DNA of 20,406 nt from Mansonella perstans (lineage: Eukaryota > Nematoda > Chromadorea > Rhabditida > Onchocercidae), in the NCBI GenBank assembly GCA_037074765.1, contig JBAMDO010000433.1, forward strand, positions 1 through 20,406, in the 5' to 3' direction. Below, one piece after another: positions 1 to 20,406 of this stretch (its first letter is position 1; each line of letters starts with the position of its first letter). Position numbers and translations under genes: made by a program. The notes beneath the pieces were generated by a model. The model saw only the letters and a list, made by a program, of their open reading frames with translations. It had not been told where the DNA came from and did not search any database.

Positions 1-284
1 TTTATTTTAACATGTAGTATTTATTTTAACATTTTAACATGTATCAACTACATTATGCTTTATCAATGAAATCGATATAATCGAGATAATGAATTGTGGT
101 TGAATAAGTGAAAATTTTTTTACAAAATGCATATAATAAAGGAATAAATTCATTTTAATCTAGATACAGAAAAAAAAATGTCACAAAAAAATTCAACAAA
201 GAAAAAAGAGATGATGTACATCAATAATTTTACAAAAAATCTATTAATACTTTCAACATAGACAAGTAAGGCAATGATAATCAA
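1..284. other. AT-rich 3' flank of the HDDC2-like gene
   Basis: No coding region is visible here. It is the downstream flank of the leftward HDDC2-like gene, whose stop codon ends at 285. On the minus strand an ATTAAA lies at 159-154 and canonical AATAAA hexamers at 25-20 and 6-1. Any of these could serve as its poly(A) signal, and I cannot choose between them. The decamer ATTTTAACAT occurs three times near the left edge (4-13, 23-32, 31-40), the last two overlapping, and two of them continue into GTA. This is a small local repeat and not a recognisable element. Confidence 0.5.
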
Positions 285-1706
285 TTATTTTTTTGTTTCG
301 TTTTTCTTTAGCGATCGTTTCATCCGTAACTCCTTATTCCACGATACAAAAGGCTCCAGTGTAAATGAATCTTTTGTTGCTATGAAGAATTCTTCCAAAT
401 CTTAAAATAAATTAAAATATAGTAATGAATATATAAAGATATGAAAAGGTAATTCAACATGTATACATGTCTTTTCGCCTTGTTTGGGTTTCCTGAATTT
501 TACTTTGTAGTGCACCGACATTATTCAGTCATCACTACTTCCAACCTATGATATGATATCTGGATCAAATTTTTTCGATGAAATATCAGTAAAATATTTT
601 TGCAAATATAAAATACCGAAACTGTGATAAATTATTAGTTACAGTCCGAACTAACAATATCTGATCGAACTATCAGTTACAAATTATTAGTAGTGTCAAT
701 ATTGTTTACTGATTGGTGTAACTTGAAAGCTTTATCTTAAATATGCCATGATTTGAATCAATGTAGATTAAAACTGAGTGTTAAATATATACACACTTAC
801 CTATCCCGTATTTTTCTTCGTAGTGAAAGGCTTGAGCGACCAAATCGAATTTATCCAAATGTTTGACAACTTTAGCTTCCTTTGTTTCATTGCTTTCATA
901 CTCCCGCCACAATGAATACCAGTCTTCACCAATTGTCGATGGTACAATCTCCGTAATTTTCTTCATAGCCTATAACAAGATCAATTAATAATCGGAACTA
1001 AAAATAGAGAAACAATCAAATATTTATTTTCACACAAGACCTTTCGCCAATGCTATGTTAACCACTAAATTCATAGTCTATTATCATTCGGACTACAGAA
1101 TTATTTATGCTTAACATCCCATGAGTTCTACGTATCCGTAATTTTAATTCAGGAAAACGAACCTCATCTTCCAATCGATATTTTTCTTCAGCCGAAACGC
1201 CACAAAATGGAGTAATATCGCCTACTATAGCTTCACCTAAATCATGTACCAATGACATTCTGACACATTTTGCACGATCACAATCATCATTCATTAGCAA
1301 AGCAAGCATTGCCATACGATACATATGACTGGCTACTGTTTCTGGTTCTGGAACCTAAAAATTCCTATAATAAAACAACTAGCACTGTCAGGCAATGCAT
1401 TCAATAGGTTACGTATCATCATATGCTTAATCAGAGTTATATAATGCATCTGTTTATCCGATAAATCCGTTTCCAGAGCTAATTCAGTAAAAAACAGCAG
1501 TTATCTGCAAAACTATTGAGTAAAAAGTTACACCGAAGAAAACCATAAAATAATATGAAAGAAATCAAAAAATAATTGAAAATAAACAAAATCCAAATTT
1601 AACTAACATGAAATTGTATCCAACCAGTTCTTTTCAAATGTTTTAAATTATCCAAGATATTTAGTAAACTTAAAATGTTGCACGTTTCTGTCAACTGATT
1701 TTTCAT
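285..1706 (-). CDS. HDDC2: HD-domain 5'-deoxynucleotidase, HDDC2 family (4 exons, complete)
   Basis: Exons in coding order: 1706-1608, 1354-1163, 969-801, 400-285. They sum to 576 nt, giving 191 aa plus TAA. The protein matches the HDDC2/YfbR-like family, metal-dependent phosphohydrolases that remove phosphate from deoxynucleoside monophosphates. The HD-domain metal ligands are visible: His43 (in SHMYRMA), the His70-Asp71 doublet (in LVHDLGE, with Glu74) and Asp136 (in KHLDKFD). The motif VGDITP follows the doublet. The N-terminal LKRTGWI and the helix AMKKITEIVP also match the family. Human HDDC2 is slightly longer (about 204 aa), and the C-terminus here is a short basic tail (RMKRSLKKNETKK). 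The start ATG is 22 nt after a TTTTTTCCAG acceptor, which supports it as the first codon after trans-splicing. All introns are GT-AG. The first donor after exon 2 is the weak GTTCGT. It is head to head with NTH1. The family call is secure; catalytic specificity is inferred from the family. Confidence 0.92.
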
Positions 1707-1728
1707 TGTTATACGATAACTTCGACCT

Positions 1729-1738
1729 CTGGAAAAAA
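1729..1738 (-). promoter_or_regulatory. probable spliced-leader trans-splice acceptor of HDDC2-like gene
   Basis: Read on the minus strand the sequence is TTTTTTCCAG, a T-rich tract ending in CAG, 22 nt before the start codon at 1706. No upstream coding exon is needed, so the acceptor most likely receives a nematode spliced leader. A non-coding 5' exon joined by ordinary splicing is the alternative. Confidence 0.55.
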
Positions 1739-2028
1739 TTTATAAATATGTGTCATCCATTTTGCACACAGTTTTGTAAATCAAAAATCTTATTTAACAA
1801 TACCTTCACAAATCGACTATAAATTTAAATTAACATCTTTTCATTTCATCACAGGAACCATGCTCATTTCAACTCTTCACATTATGTCTGTTAGATTACG
1901 ATGATCGGGATGCAGTGAAAATTTCTTGTTTAACTGAGCATTTACCAATTTTGGTCCATTGGTTATCTGTAGTATAAAATTATACCTCAAGGTGATGGAT
2001 CTCAACGTAGTTAGTATCCGATGCCGGT

Positions 2029-2037
2029 AAATTTCAG
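2029..2037 (+). promoter_or_regulatory. candidate trans-splice acceptor of NTH1
   Basis: AAATTTCAG is close to the nematode TTTTCAG acceptor consensus and lies 56 nt before the first in-frame ATG at 2094. A second, weaker acceptor, ATTCCAG, ends at 2054. The frame of the coding exon is closed by TAA at 2028-2030 with no ATG between, so either acceptor leads to the same start codon. Confidence 0.45.
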
Positions 2038-2093
2038 TGCAATCAATATTCCAGGATAAGAGAACGAATCGCTTTGAGAGTGTATTTGAGAGA

Positions 2094-4175
2094 ATGGTAA
2101 AAGCATCAATGAAGAAACGTCGAAAAGTAATAAAAATAGAATTCGAGAAAGGCGAACATTGTTCGAAAGGTATTTTCCATTTTTGATTTTCCTCTTTTTT
2201 ATTGTTCAATACTATTTTTCGAAAATTAGCTCAATATTTCAGAAAGAAATGAATCTACTGGAATGGAAGAATCATCTTTATGGATGAAACATTTAGAAAA
2301 TATTAAACAAATGAGAAGTAAGCGAGATGCCCCAGTGGATAGTATGGGTTGTCATATGCTTGCTGATCCACTTGCTGAACCAAAGGTAAATAATAATTGA
2401 TATTCTGAGAAATTTTCATGGTATGCTATACACGTATATTAGTGCGTAGTACTAATGGTCTTGTTAAAACACGTTACAAGATGGATATGGAACGATTGTT
2501 TCACGTATTTATATTTTTTGTTTTTTTTATGAATTAGATATATAGATATTTTAAGGCATTTATTTTAAGACATATAGACATTTCAAGGCAGATGCATAAC
2601 ATTTAAGGCATGTTATGTCGTTTGATAATCTCATTGAGGAGTTATATTTTCGAAAGAATTTTGGAATTCCAATAAAATGAATGTTCAACTTTAATTAATT
2701 TTTGCATGGTGTTTTTCAAAGTTTTTACGGATTATATGTGAGATGATGTGTTAATGCGACCTTTGAATAACAGTAGTACATAATACCCGAAATATTTCGT
2801 TTCTTATTTTCTTTTAATTTCAGGTATTTCGTTTTCAAACTCTATTATCGTTAATGCTATCAAGTCAAACAAAAGATCATATAACTGCTGCTGCAATGTA
2901 TGTAAGTCTTAATCACAACTTCTCTTGAAATTAATGTGAATGCAAACAACTATTATACTAATCGAATAGATGTTATACGTTTGTAGAGATCTATCCATGT
3001 ATAAGTTCTGTTTAAATGAAATATTTGTAAATTGTGTGTGATACGTTTAATTTGTAGCGATTACGAGAACATGGATGTACAGTTGATGATTTAATCAGGA
3101 TTTCCACGGAAGAACTTCAGGAATTACTCATTCCGGTTGGTTTCTATAAGGTAAGAAATAATGATAATGAAAAAATAGTTCACAGTGTGGCTATAAAAAT
3201 TTATGATAAAATATTCATCAGATTACTTTTCAGGCTCTATTTAATTAATAAACATTTGCATAGACGAGAGCACTGCGCGTACTGTTTTGATAGCTGAAGA
3301 TCAATGCTTGGCATGTTGTTTGACTTTGTGAAAGATTTTGACATGAAACTGCCATGTTATATGGATATTTGTTGCAACCAATTGCGTTCAAAATTTTTTG
3401 TTTCTTTAATATTATCTCCGTTTTTTTCTTTTTTTTTTAAATAAATTAAGTAAAATTTATCCTTCTTTGTTTTAGAAAAAAGCCGTTTACATTAAGAAGG
3501 TAGCGGAAATATTGAATGAAAGTTATGGTGGCGATATACCGAATACGATTGAAGGGCTTTGCTCTCTTCCGGGTGTTGGCGAAAAGATGGCTTATCTTGC
3601 GATGCATAACGCTTGGAATCAGATGGAAGGACTTGGTGTCGATACACATGTACATCGTATCAGTAACAGACTTCAATGGGTATGTTTCTGCGTCGAGCAG
3701 TGACACGTTAATGGCAACAAAATATACTGTAGTGGTAGTACCATGATAGCATTCCGTCCATGAAATGAATGTAAGAGCGTTCTTGGTAAGAAACATGCTA
3801 TAATGAGTTAGGAAATGTCTCTTTATAAACAGTAAAATTTGAAGTAATGAGCTTTACTGCGCATGTTATTAAAATTTCTCGTATTCTTGTTTGTTTTTTG
3901 AAATATTTTATAACAATGAGTGAGTAACGACATTCAACGAAGGGATTGTTAAGAAAGCCTATTTAAAGCAAAATTTATTTTTCCAGATTAAAACCTCAAA
4001 TCCGAAAGATACTCGGATAGCTCTGGAAGCGTTGGTTCCACGTGAACAGTGGCAAGAACTGAATAAATTGCTAGTCGGCTTTGGACAGCAAACATGTTTA
4101 CCTGTTTTACCGAAATGTTCGGAATGTTTGAATAAGAATATATGTCCTGCTATAGGAGTGAAGAAGAAACGTTGA
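2094..4175 (+). CDS. nth-1: endonuclease III homologue, DNA glycosylase/AP lyase (6 exons, complete)
   Basis: Exons: 2094-2169, 2243-2385, 2824-2901, 3058-3150, 3476-3679, 3987-4175. They encode 260 aa plus TGA. It is a bifunctional base-excision-repair enzyme that removes oxidised pyrimidines and nicks the abasic site. Visible hallmarks: LSSQTKD (Gln88) at the start of the glycosylase fold; the helix-hairpin-helix LPGVGEK with the catalytic Schiff-base Lys167; VDTHVHR with catalytic Asp186; and a C-X6-C-X2-C-X5-C iron-sulphur site (Cys235, 242, 245, 251). [14 protein letters not shown] around residue 45-60 matches the eukaryotic NTH1 N-terminal helix. The extreme N-terminus is short and basic (KKRRK at 7-11), compatible with nuclear import; no clear mitochondrial presequence is seen. 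The protein is shorter than human NTHL1 (just over 300 aa) mainly at this end. The start is the first in-frame ATG after an upstream stop. All introns are GT-AG. It is convergent with the RNA polymerase III gene. Confidence 0.96.
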
Positions 4176-5192
4176 TATTTTAAATTAAATTTCAGTGTAA
4201 GAAAGTCCAGTATTATTTGTATTTCTTATTTTCCTCATTTTTGCATTGATTTTTCAGTTATTTTTCTTTTTTTTTTCTTAGCTCTATTTTTTGGTTATTC
4301 AAATAACTCTGGCGTACTAGCTGTTCCATTTCTTTCATTTCTTATTTGATCTTTGTTTGCATTTTATTCCAAGTTTTCTTGGAAAATTTTCTGTATACAT
4401 CTTTGCCTATTATCTACTGTACATTATGCATGCTTTACGCGTTTACAATATTTTTGATTCATCCGGATCAAAGTAAAGTTTCAAACTAAAATACCACGGA
4501 ATACGTCTATTCAGTTAGAGATATACCGATAGGGAAAGAAACGTAAAAGGCGTAAAGCACGAAAGCACAAATTTTCATTTTCCAGATGTGAATTTCAAAA
4601 TTTATATTAATACTATTCTTTTCCTGCTAATCATTGTCGTGACAATCGTTCGAGTTTTTCGCATTCATCTATCAAAGCTCAGACAAAATCCCAAGAATTC
4701 AGAAGTGATTTCTAAGGTGTGTAAAAAATGAAGATTTGCTATAATTTTAATTAGAATTAAAAACTGTAGTAAACAGCAATAAAACTGTTACAACAACAAC
4801 GCGCAATAAGTAAATGCACAAAAAAAAGTGTATAGTATAGCAATAAAAACCCGTAATTAAATTAATGCAAAACTTATCCTTCAACCATTATACATACAGT
4901 TGACTTTGAACATATGCTACTCACGATTTCATTTTTCACCGAGATTATTACCAAGTAGAATATTTTATAACAGTATCACGAAGGCTACGTATAGTTAATC
5001 AACAAAAAGATGAAATGCTCTGAAAAATAAAGGAAGCGACTCGTATTCTATATGAGGAAATGTTGGCACAATTTTATGCAAGGCATCAGCTTCTCACGAT
5101 TTCTGAATTCAGTTATCTTACCAATTTATTTTAGTTTACCCGCTATTTTGAAGAAAGAATATGAAATGAATTGTCTAAGAGCGAAGGAAATA
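4176..5192. other. convergent intergenic region between NTH1 and RPC1
   Basis: No gene is visible in this 1.0 kb. It holds the 3' ends of two facing genes. For NTH1 (plus), an ATTAAA lies only 9 nt after the stop (4184-4189), and the first AATAAA hexamers are much further on, at 4778, 4842 and 5026. Its poly(A) site is therefore undetermined. For RPC1 (minus) there is a well-placed AATAAA at 5130-5125. The rest is AT-rich with T-runs (for example around 4262-4278) and no repeat family I recognise. Confidence 0.6.
5125..5130 (-). promoter_or_regulatory. poly(A) signal of RPC1
   Basis: AATAAA on the minus strand begins 62 nt past the last base of the RPC1 stop codon (5193). It is the only canonical hexamer this close, so it is the likely cleavage/polyadenylation signal and implies a short 3' UTR. 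Confidence 0.6.
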
Positions 5193-16045
<10,853 letters not shown>

Positions 16046-16690
16046 ATCATTCAATATGTGAGATGAATTCGTCGATTAATATCTCAGAGAAAATTCAGTT
16101 AAATCATCCAGTAACCGTATGGAATTAACGAGAATTGAAATCTGAAGAAATTTAACTAAAACTATTGAGCTATTAAATTAGAAATTAATAAATTAGTTCA
16201 ATCACTTTTTGTTTCATTTCATTATGGTAATAGTTAAAAGTTTAATATGGTTGAACATATATTTCTGCAAGTTTCAAGTACATATAAGCTAGCAAACAGC
16301 AAAGAGTTGCAATTGCGAATCATCAGATAATCAGTTCAGTTATCAGTGAAATTTGGAACTAATTCACCGGTTTATATCGCAGTTCCAGTTACGATAATAA
16401 AATGTATACAATTACTGTTTATCCGTCAGATACTTATTTAATGAAATTATTATTATTATTTACACACAAGTTATGCTTCTGTTTACATATATATTTGCTA
16501 GAATATAAATGATTTTATAATTTATAAGTTTAAAAATAGAAATTCTATTATGTATAACTATTAGTATGCCTGATTATGAATTTTATGACAAAAAAGTTTG
16601 TGAAAAAAATTGTTTGATCGTTCGCGCTAACAATTTGTGACAGTTAATTTCTACTTGATACAATGGATAAAAATTCTGGTAAAACAATGC

Positions 16691-16753
16691 ATTGTCATTT
16701 GAAATTTCCTATTTTATACAATGTTGTCATTTAAAATTTCCTATTTTTATACA
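16691..16753. repeat. two-copy tandem repeat, about 30 bp unit
   Basis: The unit TGTCATTTGAAATTTCCTAT, continuing into TTTATACA, occurs at 16691-16720 and again at 16723-16753. The second copy has one substitution (AAAATTTCC for GAAATTTCC) and one extra T. The high identity points to a recent local duplication. Confidence 0.85.
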
Positions 16754-16780
16754 TCATAAAATTAAAATTTTTTTAGAAAC

Positions 16781-16860
16781 GAAAAGAGATGAGGGAATAG
16801 GAAGAGAAAGAGAGAGAAAAAGGGAAAGGAAATGGATGAAAAAAAAGAAAAAGGGAAGAA
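16781..16860 (+). repeat. 80-nt homopurine tract
   Basis: Only four pyrimidines (16790, 16798, 16833, 16837) interrupt 80 nt of A and G, with an uninterrupted core at 16799-16832 and a second at 16838-16860. In an AT-rich genome such strand asymmetry between two promoters is notable. It is translated as a run of Arg, Glu and Lys in the spurious 16692-17117 frame. Confidence 0.9.
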
Positions 16861-17173
16861 TGTTAATAGGGAATCAAATTACTGCATTTGGTAGTTTGTT
16901 TTATATAATTTTTAGTGTTTCATTTTTAATATGTAAGAAAGGAAAAATAGCAGTAAGAGTAATAACCTTTAACCCCATCCTACTAATATTTGATCTAACA
17001 ATGGATTTGATAGTAAAAAAAAAAATTGACAAACCGTCGTACTTGCCTACAAATCTTAGTGAATATAGCTGCGGATGTACGAACCAGGAATTACTCAATG
17101 GTAGTAGCTATGTTTGATTAATGATTGCTAAGATAAGTTCAATTCTAGGCTTTAGACTTAACGTAAAGATAAA

Positions 17174-17440
17174 GTAGAAATAAGTGATAAGGAACTAGTT
17201 GGATAGCAATAACAGGGCTCGTATAACACGTGTAACTTTGTCGTAAAAAAAAGTGAATATACGGACGGATATAATCGTGCAAAAAGCGCACATAATTATT
17301 GCGTTAAAAACAGTAGATGTAGAAAAGTGATAAGAAGTTAGCTAGATTAGCAATAACGAGATTTATGTAGCCCTGTCATGAAAAACGTGTGTAATCTTGC
17401 GTTAGAAACACACGTAATCCTGCACCTACGTGTATAATCC
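17174..17440. repeat. diverged tandem repeat block with palindromic ACACGTGT motifs
   Basis: A segment beginning GTAGAAATAAGTGATAAGGA at 17174-17223 recurs in altered form at 17319-17369 (GTAGAAAAGTGATAAGAAGT). Each copy is followed by related CGTGT...TTGCGTTA-type sequence. The block includes the palindrome ACACGTGT (17226-17233, containing the E-box CACGTG) and an 8-bp inverted repeat, ACGTGTGT at 17385-17392 against ACACACGT at 17408-17415, with a 15-nt loop. It lies 170-430 bp upstream of the WDR5 start codon. Confidence 0.6.
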
Positions 17441-17528
17441 TATATTTTAGCTAAATATACATTTATCCATTTATTTATGTACTTAAAATTCTAATAGATT
17501 TCATTCTGTTCAATTTATAATCTATTAG

Positions 17529-17536
17529 TTTTTCAG
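17529..17536 (+). promoter_or_regulatory. probable spliced-leader trans-splice acceptor of WDR5 gene
   Basis: TTTTTCAG is a near-perfect nematode acceptor. It precedes the first WDR5 coding exon by 69 nt. The exon frame reads GAT then TGA immediately after it, so the acceptor opens a 5' UTR and translation must begin later, at the ATG at 17606. This favours trans-splicing or a non-coding leader exon. Confidence 0.6.
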
Positions 17537-17605
17537 GATTGATATAAGGAAGTTGCTTTTATAAGAAAAAACACAAGTGATAGTAGCAGTAATAGCGATA
17601 ATCAT

Positions 17606-20349
<2,744 letters not shown>

Positions 20350-20406
20350 TGACTTACTTGTTTCATTATTCTCGGTCACCATGTTTAGATTTTAACAAAA
20401 ACTTGA

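Larger units (their letters stand above)
1707..2093. promoter_or_regulatory. shared divergent promoter region, HDDC2-like / NTH1
   Basis: This 387-bp stretch lies between the start codons of two head-to-head genes. Apart from the two short 5' UTRs and their candidate trans-splice acceptors (1738-1729 minus, 2029-2037 plus), about 290 bp remain to drive both genes. I see no clear TATA box or known motif. Short ATG-led frames exist upstream of NTH1 (for example at 1884), but they close within a few codons and would be removed by trans-splicing at 2037. Confidence 0.5.
16046..17605. promoter_or_regulatory. divergent intergenic region RPC1 / WDR5
   Basis: This 1.56 kb separates two divergent start codons and must hold both promoters. 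It contains an ATT trinucleotide run near 16446-16461, a 30-bp tandem duplication (16691-16753), an 80-nt purine tract (16781-16860) and a diverged repeat block (17174-17440), each listed separately. A possible short leader exon with ATG at 16663 (MDKNSG, followed by GTAAAA) cannot join the main WDR5 frame through the strong acceptor at 17536, because TGA or TAA follows in every phase. It could be a 5' UTR exon or chance. The 141-codon open frame 16692-17117 is low-complexity and has no known relative. Confidence 0.55.

Noticed and set aside
1400..1450. Possible C/D-box snoRNA in HDDC2 intron 1 (ATGATGA and CTGA on the minus strand)
   Set aside because: The boxes are only about 30 nt apart, with no terminal stem and no room for a guide element, so this is chance in AT-rich sequence.
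1877..2209. 110-codon open frame on the minus strand across the HDDC2/NTH1 intergenic region
   Set aside because: It runs antisense to NTH1 exon 1 and its 5' UTR, has no family resemblance, and would sit on the promoter shared by two well-supported genes.
3446..3796. 116-codon open frame on the minus strand
   Set aside because: It is the antisense shadow of NTH1 exon 5, which is confirmed by the helix-hairpin-helix and catalytic residues on the plus strand.
16692..17117. 141-codon open frame on the plus strand, the longest uninterrupted frame in the window
   Set aside because: It is built from a tandem duplication and a purine tract, so the protein is low-complexity (Arg/Glu/Lys runs). It has no recognisable domain, no good upstream acceptor and lies in a promoter region. 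A chance frame is more likely.

Overview
The window is nuclear DNA of a nematode, most probably a filarial (spirurid) worm. It is very AT-rich. Every gene is broken into many short GT-AG exons, with introns of about 60 to 620 nt. Several 3' splice acceptors are T-rich and end in CAG, and acceptors of this type also sit just upstream of start codons, as expected for spliced-leader trans-splicing. The best protein resemblance is to worm and human housekeeping proteins. No mobile element, tRNA, rRNA, CRISPR array or bacterial-type operon was seen. Exon borders were placed by hand from reading frame, splice sites and remembered family sequence. The exon lengths close in frame for all three complete genes.

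Layout, left to right: (1) 285-1706, minus strand: a four-exon HDDC2-type HD-domain 5'-deoxynucleotidase, complete, 191 aa. (2) 2094-4175, plus strand: a six-exon endonuclease III (NTH1) base-excision-repair glycosylase, complete, 260 aa, with catalytic Lys167/Asp186 and a four-cysteine Fe-S cluster site. Genes 1 and 2 are head to head, with only 387 bp between their start codons. (3) 5193-16045, minus strand: a 27-exon gene for the largest subunit of RNA polymerase III (RPC1/POLR3A), complete, 1419 aa, convergent with NTH1. (4) 17606 to beyond the right edge, plus strand: a WDR5-family WD40 protein (H3K4 methyltransferase core subunit), divergent from RPC1. Eight coding exons are visible and the last part of the seventh WD repeat lies outside the window.

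The genes do not form a pathway. HDDC2 (dNMP pools) and NTH1 (oxidised-base repair) are loosely related in nucleotide and DNA maintenance and may share a two-way promoter. RPC1 and WDR5 are general gene-expression genes. I found no new multi-gene system. The points most worth a second look are: substitutions at two strongly conserved positions at the base of the RPC1 trigger loop (AATSIGEPSTQ instead of AQSIGEPGTQ), the compact HDDC2/NTH1 divergent promoter, and a repeat-rich, purine-tract-containing 1.5 kb stretch between RPC1 and WDR5.
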